Source: Fulvivirga sp. (GTDB taxonomy: Bacteria; Bacteroidota; Bacteroidia; Cytophagales; Cyclobacteriaceae). Taken from it: a DNA stretch of 64,000 bases. The position numbers were made by a program, and so were the translations under genes. Every line of letters starts with the position of its first letter. Within the stretch, counting starts at the first letter, position 1. The stretch covers positions 1-64,000 of the forward strand of contig JANQLQ010000023.1 in NCBI GenBank assembly GCA_028280565.1, read 5' to 3'. Below the pieces are notes generated by a model. It was not told the origin of the DNA, made no database searches, and was given only the letters and a program-made list of their open reading frames with translations. Positions 8,852-17,777 of this stretch are shown piece by piece.

Positions 8852-10294
8852 ATGAAAACGCAATGGGTACTTTTCTTGACTTTCCTTCTTTTTGCCTTTA
8901 CCCGCTGTAGCAGTAACAGTGGCATGGATGAGGACCCCAATGAAAATGATGAGGGAAGAGTGGCGGTACATGTAACGTCACTAGACGGTTCCACTACCCT
9001 CAACGAGCTTTCGACAAAGCTACCTTTTACCGATAGGGATGAAGGTACCATAGTGGAAATATCCGGAACCGATCAAGGGCCGGCGATTGAAGGGTTTGGG
9101 GCTGCACTCACCGGCTCTTCTGCTTGGTTGCTAAACAAAAACCCGGAAGCGATCAAAGCGCTATTCAGTGAAGAGGAGATCGGCCTAAGTTATGTACGAC
9201 TGACCGTGGGCGCGTCGGATTTTAACAAAAATGGCAGCTATACTTATAATGACATCAACGAGCCGGAAGACTTGGACCTTTCAGGATTTTCTATCGAGGA
9301 AGATAAAACAACCGAGAACCCGGTCATTCCTATAGCCCAGGCCATATTAGCCCAGAACAGTGCTGTCCGGTTTATGGCCTCTCCTTGGACACCCCCGGCA
9401 TGGATGAAGTCGAGCAAGTCCTTTATTGGCGGCAGCCTATTGCCGCAATATTACGACGTGTATGCTGACTATTTTGTGAAATACATCCAGGCTTACCAAG
9501 CGGAAGGCATTAACATTAGCGCCGTTACTCCTCAAAATGAACCTCTTTACGAGCCAGCCACCTACCCGGGGATGGGGATGAGCGCGTTGGAACAGGCTGA
9601 CTTTATAGGAAAGCACCTGGGACCAAAGCTGGCACAGGCTGGGCTGGCCACAAACATCATCGCCTACGATCATAACTTTTATGAGGGGGCTGACCCGGAT
9701 TATCCCATTACAGTGCTTAGCAACGTAGAGGCTGCAAGACATACGAATGACGTAGCTTACCATGCCTACGGCGGGCAAGCTTCGGATGTGGATAAGCTGC
9801 TAGACCGGTTTCCCGGCGCGGGGATCTATTTTACAGAGCAGACCGGCATTCAAACTGAAGAAACCACCTTTAGGGGAGAGATCGTGTGGTTTATGAATAA
9901 CGTTTTTGTGCCGCTCCTGCGCCGGGGTGCGAAAACTATCCTTTTATGGAATCTCGCCCTCGACGAAAATGGCGGACCCACCAATGACGGCTGTAAAACC
10001 TGCCGGGGAGTGGTCACCATAACTAGTGCCGGGAACATGGTAAAAAACCCGGATTACTACCTGTTAGGGCATTTTTCAAAATTTGTAAAGCCCGGGGCCG
10101 TACGGTTGGGCACAGGGGAGTTCGCTGGGAAATTTGAAAATGTAGCCTTCCAGAACCCGGATGGTTCGCAGGTGCTTGTGTTGCTCAACAGCGGTTCTAC
10201 GGATCAATTAATTACTGTAAAGCCAGGGAGCCAAGGCTTCCAATACACCCTGCCGGCCAATTCACTGGTCACCCTAGTGTGGGAAGCAGTATGA
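8852..10294 (+). CDS. GH30-family glycoside hydrolase, probable endo-1,6-beta-glucanase
   Basis: This 480-residue lipoprotein (signal 'LLFAFTRC' then SSNSG) begins six bases after the SusD stop. The GH30 (beta/alpha)8 fold is recognised from 'GFGAALTGSSAWLL', 'SPWTPPAWMK', and the two catalytic glutamates. These are the acid/base E230 in 'TPQNEP' and the nucleophile E329 in 'IYFTEQTG'. A short beta domain closes the protein ('VLVLLNSGS', 'ANSLVTLVWE'). The family includes glucosylceramidases and, in subfamily 3, endo-1,6-beta-glucanases, which occur in PULs of exactly this layout. The lipid anchor suggests cell-surface cleavage of polymer before SusC import. Substrate is inferred, not shown. 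Confidence 0.88.
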   Translation: MKTQWVLFLTFLLFAFTRCSSNSGMDEDPNENDEGRVAVHVTSLDGSTTLNELSTKLPFTDRDEGTIVEISGTDQGPAIEGFGAALTGSSAWLLNKNPEAIKALFSEEEIGLSYVRLTVGASDFNKNGSYTYNDINEPEDLDLSGFSIEEDKTTENPVIPIAQAILAQNSAVRFMASPWTPPAWMKSSKSFIGGSLLPQYYDVYADYFVKYIQAYQAEGINISAVTPQNEPLYEPATYPGMGMSALEQADFIGKHLGPKLAQAGLATNIIAYDHNFYEGADPDYPITVLSNVEAARHTNDVAYHAYGGQASDVDKLLDRFPGAGIYFTEQTGIQTEETTFRGEIVWFMNNVFVPLLRRGAKTILLWNLALDENGGPTNDGCKTCRGVVTITSAGNMVKNPDYYLLGHFSKFVKPGAVRLGTGEFAGKFENVAFQNPDGSQVLVLLNSGSTDQLITVKPGSQGFQYTLPANSLVTLVWEAV

Positions 10295-10355
10295 CCGGGA
10301 TGGGAAAACTACATCATTTTAAACTATTGAACGCATTGAATATAAAATATTGATC

Positions 10356-12092
10356 ATGATACGAACACAACACTTTCTTACAGCGCTTATCATGGGTATG
10401 ACGCTATTTTTTTCCTGCGAGGAGGAGGACAACGTGCAAGATATTGGTAACTGGGAGCTACAGCCGGCCTCTATCGGGGGGCCTGCGGCTGATGCCAATA
10501 TAGTGCTGGATTCGGAAGACCCATCAGCCCCGGTACGCTTTGAATGGAACCCTGCCAGCAACGACCAGGGTTATTTTATTACGTATCGGCTGGTACTTGA
10601 CGAGGCGGATGGTGACTTTAGCCAGCCTCTTTTTTCCGAAGCATCGGGTAGTAACGGTACGGCGCTTTTCATAGAAATTTCCGCGCGGACCCTTGACCAA
10701 GTACTGGCTAAGCTGGGTTTACCGGTAAGCGAGTCCATAGCGCTCCAATGGGGAGTAGAGGCAATATCGCTTAGTAAAACACAGGTCAGTTCTCAGCCGA
10801 TCACCCTGACCCGCTTTGATAAGGAACTGGTTCCTGACCAACTATTTATGGCGGGCACCTCGACCGAAGTAGGTAATGATGTAGCCAACGCGATCCCTAT
10901 GATAGACCTCACGGATGCAGAAGGCCTGCGAACCAATGTGTTCGAGCTCTATACCTCGCTCACCAGCGGTGAAACTTTTAATTTTTATACCGAACAGGGC
11001 ACAGGTGCACAAATTTTTGGTGGAAATAGTGGGGAGCTACTTAACGCCGGGGCAGGTATCGTAGCCCCCGAGACCGGTCAATATCGTATCAGGGCGGATT
11101 TTAACAATGCTACCTATGAATTTCTAAAGATCGACCGATGGAGTATCGTTGGCAACGTAATTGATGGCGGATGGGGAGGTGATGCCCCACTACAATACCA
11201 GGGCGGAAGTGTATGGAACTCTGTAATAAACCTGCAAGACGCAGACCCGGGTGATGATAACAAAAGATTTGTTTTTCGCGCCAACGGGGATTGGGGAGTG
11301 GTTTTCAAAAGAATACAAGGAACAGAAAATGAAGTGATCTTCGAGGCTTTTGCGAATGAAAATGGTTATGCCTTGGAAGATGTACCCGTAAGCGACCTGG
11401 GCAGGTTTCTCATCACCCTCGATCTTTCGGCACCTACGCCCTCGTACACCCTGGAAGAAGACAATTCCGCGCCTACGGAAACCCCGGCCGCACTGTATTT
11501 ATTTGCTGACGGCTCGTTAGTGACAGAATTCGAAAAGAATGGCGATGTATTCTCCTATGCTTTTATTGACCTGGGCACAGAGGTTGTGTACACACTGAAT
11601 GACCAAATGGATGGTACTGGTAATGCTTACAATGTTCTAGGCTCGTTGGGTGATCCTGGGTCAGAAGCAAGCCGTGTCAATGGCTCGCTAGGTATTGGGA
11701 CAGGCAGTGCTGCGCTTACGATCAGCGAAAACCAGGCCTATCGCCTTTCATTCGACTTCAGCACGGCTACCGTAGTATGGGATTACTACAATTTCAAACT
11801 TTTCCACTGGCAACAGCCCGATGGCTGGGATGCACGGAACGAGTTTTTAATGACTTATGTAGGCAACTATACCTGGGAAGTAACAGAAACGCTCACTTCG
11901 GGATACGATTCTAAATTCATCTCCCCGTGGGATTTTGACTTTGGTTCCGAAAGCCCTACGGAACTCACAGGGAATATGACAGCCGGCGGGGGGAGTAACT
12001 TTACTAACCTGGCTGAAAGTGGGGCCTATCATGTCACGATCACCCTTGACCCTGGTTTTGCCACCGGTTCTTATGAATTTGTAAAACAGTAG
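10356..12092 (+). CDS. SusE/SusF-like surface glycan-binding lipoprotein
   Basis: A protein of about 578 residues, taken from ATG 10356; an in-frame ATG at 10350 is also possible. It has the lipoprotein signal 'MGMTLFFSC' followed by EEED. The N-terminal part resembles a SusE Ig-like domain ('RFEWNPASNDQGYFITYRLV'). It is followed by about three CBM-like beta domains whose starts are visible as 'LFMAGTSTEVGND', 'WSIVGNVIDGGWGGD' and 'LYLFADGS', plus a last domain with 'FKLFHWQQPDGWD'. It has no catalytic motif. It occupies the position between GH30 and GH3 where known PULs carry a surface glycan-binding protein, so it probably captures the polymer for the GH30 enzyme. It ends with TAG. Confidence 0.83.
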   Translation: MIRTQHFLTALIMGMTLFFSCEEEDNVQDIGNWELQPASIGGPAADANIVLDSEDPSAPVRFEWNPASNDQGYFITYRLVLDEADGDFSQPLFSEASGSNGTALFIEISARTLDQVLAKLGLPVSESIALQWGVEAISLSKTQVSSQPITLTRFDKELVPDQLFMAGTSTEVGNDVANAIPMIDLTDAEGLRTNVFELYTSLTSGETFNFYTEQGTGAQIFGGNSGELLNAGAGIVAPETGQYRIRADFNNATYEFLKIDRWSIVGNVIDGGWGGDAPLQYQGGSVWNSVINLQDADPGDDNKRFVFRANGDWGVVFKRIQGTENEVIFEAFANENGYALEDVPVSDLGRFLITLDLSAPTPSYTLEEDNSAPTETPAALYLFADGSLVTEFEKNGDVFSYAFIDLGTEVVYTLNDQMDGTGNAYNVLGSLGDPGSEASRVNGSLGIGTGSAALTISENQAYRLSFDFSTATVVWDYYNFKLFHWQQPDGWDARNEFLMTYVGNYTWEVTETLTSGYDSKFISPWDFDFGSESPTELTGNMTAGGGSNFTNLAESGAYHVTITLDPGFATGSYEFVKQ

Positions 12093-12211
12093 GTTGATCT
12101 AAGTTTTAAAAACGGTCGGGCAGTTGGGCTATCCTACAGCCTCTGCCTGGCCATTTGATCACTAAGTATCACGTCTCTAATCACCTTTCCCTTTTTTAAC
12201 CCGTTTTTATT

Positions 12212-14521
12212 ATGAAACTATTTTTCGGTGTTCTCACCTTTCTTTTGATCTTTTTCTTAACCTCTTGCCAACCCGCCACCGGGATAAAAGGTACCTTTTC
12301 CCAGCGGGTGGATTCTCTTTTACACGAGATGACCCTCGAGGAAAAAGTAGGTCAAATGGCACAGATCACCTTAGATGTGATCACGAAAGGTCCCGACGAG
12401 TTTACGAGTGACGAGCCGTTGGAGCTGGACCTCTCATTGGTAAGAAAGGCCATTGTTGACTACAAGGTTGGTTCTATTCTCAATACGGCCAATAACCGGG
12501 CAAGGACCTTGGAAAAATGGAACCGGGTGATCCACCAACTCCAGCAAATGGCCATCGATGAAACACGTCTTGGAATACCGGTCATTTATGGGATAGATGC
12601 CATACACGGTGCCACGTATACCGCGAGTGCTACGTTTTTCCCCCAACAAATAGGCTTGGCAGCCACCTGGAACCGGGAGCTGGTCAAACGTGCCGCCGAG
12701 ATCACTGCTTACGAGGTGAGGGCTTCGGGGATTCCATGGAATTTCTCACCGGTACTTGATCTCGGCAGGGACCCTAGGTTCCCAAGGATGTGGGAGACAT
12801 TTGGAGAAGATGTTCACCTCGCCTCCGAGCTAGGCCGGCAGATGGTAAAAGGCTACCAGGGGGATAGTAACGATGTGGCAAACCACCAACGGGTAGCCGC
12901 ATGCCTCAAGCACTTTTTGGGCTATTCGGTGCCTCGTACAGGCAAAGACAGGACGCCAGCTTATATCCCGGGGATAGAGCTTCGTGAAAGGCATCTTCCC
13001 CCTTTCCAGGCGGCCATAGAGCAGGGCGTACGATCAGTTATGATCAATTCCGGGCTCATCAATGGCATACCCGTTCATGCTAATCGGCAGATCGTTACAG
13101 GCCTGCTTAAAGAAGAGTTAGGTTTTACCGGTGTAGTGGTCACGGATTGGAAAGACATCTACAATCTCCATGACCGCGATCGTGTAGCGGCCAGCGAAAA
13201 AGAAGCAGTGAAACTTGCCATCAATGCTGGCATTGACATGGCCATGATCCCCTATGACTTTAACTTTTGTGAGTACCTGGTAGAGCTGGTACAAGAAGGG
13301 GAGATATCTATGGAGCGCATAGATGACGCCGTATCCCGTATCCTCACGCTGAAGTATGAGCTTGGATTATTTGAAAAACCAGTGACCGAAGCCGCGGATT
13401 ACCCTGGTTTCGGTAGCCGGGATTTTGAAAAGGTGGCCCTGGACGCGGCTGTTGAGTCTATTACTTTGCTTAAAAATGAAGAGGTTTTACCCCTCGAAAA
13501 AGGAGTTAAGGTATTAGTGACCGGGCCGAATGCTCATTCTATGAGAAGCTTAAATGGCGGCTGGTCTTATTCCTGGCAGGGAGAAAAGGTACATGAATTT
13601 GCAGAAGGCTATCATACCCTATTAGAAGCGGTACAAAAAGTAAACGGCGAGGCTAACGTGATCTATGAGCCGGGGGTGCTTTACAAGGAGGATGGCAAAT
13701 ATTGGGAAGAAAAAGTGATAAATATTGAAAAGGTGGCTGATGCCGCTCGTAGCGTGGACTATGTGATCTTGTGCCTGGGAGAAAATACATACACGGAAAA
13801 GCCGGGAGATCTTCATGACCTGGAGCTATCGGAAAATCAATTGAAGCTGGCCAAAGCGGTAGCTGCTTCGGGAACACCCATTGTCCTGGTCCTCAATGAA
13901 GGTAGGCCGAGGTTGATCCGCACAATTGAACAGGATATGGATGGTATCCTCCAAATGTATCTGCCCGGCAATTTTGGTGGTGATGCACTGGCTCAAATCC
14001 TTTTCGGAGAGGCTAACCCCAGCGGTAAATTGCCCTATACCTACCCTATGTACAGCAATAGTTTGGCAACGTATGACCACAAACCCTCCGAAGAACAAAA
14101 CAAAATGGCAGGGATGTACGACTATGCTTCGGATTTTGCTATCCAATATCCCTTTGGCTTCGGTCTGAGCTATACCCGTTTTGAGTATACTGACCTGCAA
14201 CTATCCAAGTCTAGAATTTCCGCAGGGGATTCGCTTAAGGTCTCCGTCATAGTAAAAAATACCGGTAGCCGTGCAGGCAAGGAAGTGATCCAGCTCTTTA
14301 CTTCCGATCGCTATGCTTCCGTGACACCGGATGTAAAACGGCTGAGAGCTTTTGAAAAGATCACCTTGCCGCCAGGAGAATCGCGAGAAGTTTCGTTTGA
14401 TCTCCATACTTCCCAATTAGCCTTTGTAGGAGAAGACTTGCAATGGAGGGTAGAAAGTGGAGACTATGAAATTCTTTTAGGAGGGCTTACTGTTTCTTTC
14501 CAGGTCAAGGAGAGCAATTAG
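12212..14521 (+). CDS. GH3-family beta-glucosidase (lipoprotein)
   Basis: This 769-residue protein has a lipoprotein signal 'LLIFFLTSC'. The first GH3 (beta/alpha)8 domain carries 'IPVIYGIDAIHGA', 'WNFSPVLDLGRDPRFPRMWE' and 'KHFLGYS', and the nucleophile D312 in 'VVTDWKD'. The second alpha/beta domain ('SITLLKNEEVLPL', 'LCLGE') and a C-terminal fibronectin-like domain ('VKNTGSRAGKEVIQLF') are intact. GH3 enzymes release glucose from beta-gluco-oligosaccharides; here it would finish degradation of the oligosaccharides made by the GH30 enzyme, probably in the periplasm. It is the last gene of the co-directional PUL, 119 bp after the SusE-like gene. Confidence 0.93.
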   Translation: MKLFFGVLTFLLIFFLTSCQPATGIKGTFSQRVDSLLHEMTLEEKVGQMAQITLDVITKGPDEFTSDEPLELDLSLVRKAIVDYKVGSILNTANNRARTLEKWNRVIHQLQQMAIDETRLGIPVIYGIDAIHGATYTASATFFPQQIGLAATWNRELVKRAAEITAYEVRASGIPWNFSPVLDLGRDPRFPRMWETFGEDVHLASELGRQMVKGYQGDSNDVANHQRVAACLKHFLGYSVPRTGKDRTPAYIPGIELRERHLPPFQAAIEQGVRSVMINSGLINGIPVHANRQIVTGLLKEELGFTGVVVTDWKDIYNLHDRDRVAASEKEAVKLAINAGIDMAMIPYDFNFCEYLVELVQEGEISMERIDDAVSRILTLKYELGLFEKPVTEAADYPGFGSRDFEKVALDAAVESITLLKNEEVLPLEKGVKVLVTGPNAHSMRSLNGGWSYSWQGEKVHEFAEGYHTLLEAVQKVNGEANVIYEPGVLYKEDGKYWEEKVINIEKVADAARSVDYVILCLGENTYTEKPGDLHDLELSENQLKLAKAVAASGTPIVLVLNEGRPRLIRTIEQDMDGILQMYLPGNFGGDALAQILFGEANPSGKLPYTYPMYSNSLATYDHKPSEEQNKMAGMYDYASDFAIQYPFGFGLSYTRFEYTDLQLSKSRISAGDSLKVSVIVKNTGSRAGKEVIQLFTSDRYASVTPDVKRLRAFEKITLPPGESREVSFDLHTSQLAFVGEDLQWRVESGDYEILLGGLTVSFQVKESN

Positions 14522-14918
14522 TACGATGAAGAAAAGCTACAGTCTTAAGCCATATTAAAGTGACCTTAATGACTGGACAGCTCATTCCTTTAGCACGAGT
14601 TTAGAAAACCCGTGCTTCATCTAGCTTATTTAGCGCAGGTTTTCCAAACCGGTGCTGAGGTATATACAGGTTCTCTGAACCTGCTGTCATTAGGTGTAGC
14701 TTGATGATTAATTCCATCCATGAGGGCTGCAAGCTTCAAGTAAAAAGGCTTATCCCCTTACTTTTATAAGGTCTCCTGGGCGTTTCCTGTGGTCAAGTCA
14801 TGGATCACTTTGGACGTGAATGTACCAGGGCTATTGTGAAACATTGCCTATTAACTTTACATTTCTTGTCACGTTTTAAGTCGCTATACTGTCTAATGTT
14901 TCGAACAACTGTGATGCT
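14522..14918. other. Intergenic region with family C hairpins
   Basis: There is no coding sequence here. It contains a block of three small hairpins (14593-14684, listed separately) downstream of the GH3 gene and the upstream region of the sigma-factor gene. Nothing else is recognised. Confidence 0.6.
14593..14684. repeat. Repeat family C, copy 1 (three tandem hairpins)
   Basis: Three short palindromes stand in a row: 14593-14615 (GCACGAGTTT...AAACCCGTGC), 14633-14655 (GCGCAGGTTT...AAACCGGTGC) and 14666-14684 (ACAGGTTCTCTGAACCTGC). The second and third match the pair at 31542-31593. They resemble REP-type palindromic units. A function in RNA end protection or termination after the GH3 gene is possible but unproven. 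Confidence 0.6.
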
Positions 14919-15767
14919 ATGAAAGAATACCCGTCATTTTTATTTCCGTATGCCTATAACATCCTCGGCACAGTAGACGATGCGAAAGATGCCATCCAGG
15001 ATGTTTTACTAAAGTATTCCTCGAAAAATATAACGGTGGAAAATGAACGGGGCTACCTCATCCGGGGAGTGATCAATCAATCCATCAACCTGAAAGAACG
15101 CTTGAAAAAAACTCAACCCCATGCGATTTGGTTGCCAGAACCGGTAGCCATGGAGTCCTCTGACCAAGGATTTGAACTACGCGAAATGGTATCTTATTCG
15201 CTTTTATTTTTATTGGAACGATTAACCCCCAAGGAGCGGGCTGTATTCATACTTAAAGAAGCTTTTGCCTATACCCATGAAGAAATAGCCGGGGTACTGC
15301 CTGTTACCCTGGAAAACTCTAGGAAGCTGCTAAGCAGGGCTCATAAAAAGGTGCAACAAAAAGAGGGAAAAATAACTTCGGAAACAAAAAAGGAACACTT
15401 CTCTCAACTAGAAGCTATTATCTCTGCTATTCGTAAGAAGGACCTCGATACATTACACCAGCTATTCACTAAAGATATCACGCTTTATGCTGATGGAGGT
15501 AAGAAGGTTTCCGTGGTACGAAGCTACTGTGATGGCGTGGAAGATGTATCCGATCTTTTGATCTATGTGTTCCATAATTTCCTTACCAAACATACGGTAA
15601 AGCCAGTAGTGGTAAACCATCAGCCTGCATTACTTTATTTTTTGAAAGATAAGGTAAAAGTGTGCCAGGTCATGGAATTTACCCCGGGAGGACGACAGGT
15701 CCGCCGGGTGAGTGCGATCCTTGATCCTCTAAAGTTGCAGAATCTTGAACACCTGGTACTCGAATAA
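14919..15767 (+). CDS. ECF41-like RNA polymerase sigma factor with SnoaL-like C-terminus
   Basis: This 282-residue protein begins with sigma region 2 ('FLFPYAYNILGTVDDAKDAIQDVL') and continues with region 4 ('LTPKERAVFILKEAFAYTHEEIA', 'RKLLSRAHKKVQ'). It ends in a NTF2/SnoaL-like domain (about residues 165-280). The latter contains 'YADGGKK', close to the DGGGK motif that marks the ECF41 group. In that group the C-terminal domain controls sigma activity without a classical anti-sigma factor. The usual neighbouring targets (carboxymuconolactone decarboxylase or oxidoreductase) are not adjacent. It stands alone downstream of the PUL and a link to it is not evident. Confidence 0.87.
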   Translation: MKEYPSFLFPYAYNILGTVDDAKDAIQDVLLKYSSKNITVENERGYLIRGVINQSINLKERLKKTQPHAIWLPEPVAMESSDQGFELREMVSYSLLFLLERLTPKERAVFILKEAFAYTHEEIAGVLPVTLENSRKLLSRAHKKVQQKEGKITSETKKEHFSQLEAIISAIRKKDLDTLHQLFTKDITLYADGGKKVSVVRSYCDGVEDVSDLLIYVFHNFLTKHTVKPVVVNHQPALLYFLKDKVKVCQVMEFTPGGRQVRRVSAILDPLKLQNLEHLVLE

Positions 15768-16145
15768 GTGCGATGATCTTATAAAAGGGAAATAGAGAAT
15801 TGGCACCACTTTTTCAGATGCAACCTTCTAGTAGTCAATTTTTTAACTATAAAAAGTCAGCTTTCGGTAATATTCAGTCCATAGTATTGAGTGGATGTTT
15901 ATGGAGGCCGTGTAGAACTTAACGTCTAAATTTTACTATGAAACAAAAACCTGTTGCTGCAGCTCCCTATGTCCGGGTGTTTTTGAGGAGAAAAAGGGCT
16001 CGTTTAGCCGGAAGCATGGCCTGCGGGTGTGGTACAACCAATACCCTTTGGAAAGATAACAAATTTCACCGCTTGCCAGTAGCCTACTCAAGACTCAATA
16101 CTATTGTATGATTATCAGCGATTTAAATCTGAAAAAGTAGTACGA
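15768..16145. other. Intergenic region
   Basis: No convincing gene lies here. A 57-codon frame (15938-16111) opens with ATG after a TTTTACT stretch but has no recognised family and an unusual composition, so it is not called. A MITE follows from 16146. Confidence 0.5.
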
Positions 16146-16335
16146 GTGTTAAGTTAGCTGTAATTAGGCGGTCAGCTGTTTTTTCCAATCCCGTTCTTAA
16201 AGTCGGCAGTTAGCAATGGGCAATCGGTAACCCCTAATTTTTTTGCCTACTGCCTTTTGCTTATTGCCTACTGATCAATACCTCAAACCTAGCTCATCCT
16301 GTACCCTGTAAGTCATTTGAGGCTTAACTTGACAG
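16146..16335 (+). mobile_element. MITE family A, copy 2
   Basis: The left end is GTGTTAAGTTAG and the right end CTTAACTTGACAG. Internal blocks are those of the family (see 20812-21010). The right flank is TA (16336-16337) but the left flank is GA, so the duplication is not preserved here. The element lies directly beside the terminator of the cupin gene. Confidence 0.8.
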
Positions 16336-16336
16336 T

Positions 16337-16376
16337 AAAAGGGCTTCTACTTAAAGTGCCAAAGCCCTTCTTTTTA
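16337..16376 (-). terminator. Bidirectional-looking intrinsic terminator after the cupin gene
   Basis: Stem AAGGGCTT (16339-16346) pairs with AAGCCCTT (16362-16369). It is flanked by A residues on the left and T residues on the right, so it can act in both directions. It lies two bases beyond the cupin stop codon on the minus strand. Confidence 0.7.
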
Positions 16377-16377
16377 A

Positions 16378-16896
16378 TCAATTTCCTCTTACCGGGAGCA
16401 TATCAGCAGTATCTACAGGGTAGCTGTCGTACTTGTTGTAGAGTGCCAGGTATTTCCCCGGGTCAATAGAATCTTCGGTCAAGGTTTGATACAAGCCGCG
16501 AAAGAAACCCTCCCTTTTTTGAGCCGGGTTAAAGAGAAGCATTAACCGGGTCTCTTCCTTTGAGTCATTTCTAAATGCATGTGCCGTAAACCTGGGGACA
16601 TAGATGACGGTGCCTTGTTCTGCCTGTCGTTCGCTGTTCCCTACATTTACCGTTAATCGCCCCCGTGTTACCACAAAAGTTTCATCCATGAAACGATGAT
16701 AATGCGGCTTAGCGCCAATGGCCCCGGGGTTCAACGAGATCTCGTAGAGGCCGAGTTGGTCATTTGACATGGCACTGGTTACTTTAAGACAGATGCGCAT
16801 CCCGTTCATATCCAATGATTCTCCTTCCCCTGGGGCAACGATGATACCCTGGTTTTCCAACCTGTCATGGAAGGGATCGATTTTTTGAGGTGTCAT
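16378..16896 (-). CDS. Cupin-domain protein
   Basis: This 172-residue single cupin has 'KPHYHRFMDETFVVTRGRLT' (the metal-binding HxH...E pattern of cupin motif 1) and 'IYVPRFTAHAFRN' (motif 2 with the third His). Its ATG overlaps the stop of the azoreductase gene (ATGA arrangement), so the two are translationally coupled. The function of the cupin is not known; many such proteins are small dioxygenases or bind aromatic compounds, which would fit with a quinone/azo reductase partner. A terminator follows directly. Confidence 0.8.
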   Translation of the reverse strand: MTPQKIDPFHDRLENQGIIVAPGEGESLDMNGMRICLKVTSAMSNDQLGLYEISLNPGAIGAKPHYHRFMDETFVVTRGRLTVNVGNSERQAEQGTVIYVPRFTAHAFRNDSKEETRLMLLFNPAQKREGFFRGLYQTLTEDSIDPGKYLALYNKYDSYPVDTADMLPVRGN

Positions 16897-17510
16897 ATTG
16901 TGTTATGGATTAATTGATCAATTTCTGCTTTTACCTTCGCCTTGGTGTCGGTTAAGTTGGTGTCAAGGCTGGTGCCTTCGAGGGATATTTGTCCTTTCAC
17001 CTTGATCCCAATAAATTCCAGCATGGTCTTCACATAAGGCTCGTAAAAATCGTACAGCTCAGATTCCGTACCCTTGTAATACCCTCCTTTCGTGGTGATC
17101 GTATAACCCACCTTACCTGCCAGTAACCCATAGTAACCCTGTTCACCTACACGGATCGTATGCCGTACCCGGGTCACCTGGTCAATGTAAGCTTTCAGCG
17201 CAGAAGGTACGGATAGGTTGTACATCGGGCCGCTGACTAAGATCTCGTCTGCCTCCTTCAATTCAGCGATTAACTGATCGGATAATGCAGTTGCCCTTTT
17301 GTCTTCTTCGGTCATCTCCTCTTCGGGAGCATAAAAACCCGTGATCGTGTTACTTTCAATGTGGGGGATCCGCTCTTCGATCAAGTCCCTGCGGATCACC
17401 TTACCCTGTGGGTGTGTCTTTCTCCAGGATACTTCAAAATGATCTGATAGTTCTTTGGAATGCGAACCCGTACGGGTTGAGCTGCAATCCACTCTCAATA
17501 AAGTCTTCAT
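16893..17510 (-). CDS. azoR: FMN-dependent NADH-azoreductase / quinone reductase (flavodoxin fold)
   Basis: A protein of about 205 residues from the ATG at 17508-17510. An upstream in-frame ATG would add 53 residues without any family match, so it is rejected. Motifs include the phosphate-binding loop near 'DCSSTRTGSHSKELSDHF', 'LVSGPMYNLSVPSALKAYID' and 'KGGYYKGTESELYDFYEPY'. This is the AzoR pattern for FMN-dependent two-electron reduction of quinones and azo compounds using NADH in the cytoplasm. It is the first gene of a two-gene operon with a cupin. The 267 bp upstream (17511-17777) is non-coding. Confidence 0.88.
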   Translation of the reverse strand: MKTLLRVDCSSTRTGSHSKELSDHFEVSWRKTHPQGKVIRRDLIEERIPHIESNTITGFYAPEEEMTEEDKRATALSDQLIAELKEADEILVSGPMYNLSVPSALKAYIDQVTRVRHTIRVGEQGYYGLLAGKVGYTITTKGGYYKGTESELYDFYEPYVKTMLEFIGIKVKGQISLEGTSLDTNLTDTKAKVKAEIDQLIHNTI

Positions 17511-17777
17511 TGATGAAATAGTTGTTTGGATACTTGACAGGGAAGACCTTAAAAGCGTGACAAAACTTAACCTTCTTTGTAAAACGGGACGGAATTTTAT
17601 TGATAAAACAATTGACAATGGAGTCGATGATAAGCTGAAAGTCTTTATCGTTTCAAGCCTCCAACTCATCTCCTGTCATGCTTTTTTTCCATTTCAAACA
17701 CCAGCTAGTCATCTTACGAGGAATAAAGAGCGATCACTGACAGATTTAGCTCAGCAAGACCTGTTATAAACCTGCGC

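Noticed and set aside
15938..16111. 57-codon frame beginning with ATG after the sigma-factor gene
   Set aside because: No family, odd composition, no clear ribosome site; not enough to call a gene.
17511..17669. Longer start for the azoreductase
   Set aside because: The extra 53 residues have no match to the flavodoxin fold; the family start is the ATG at 17510.
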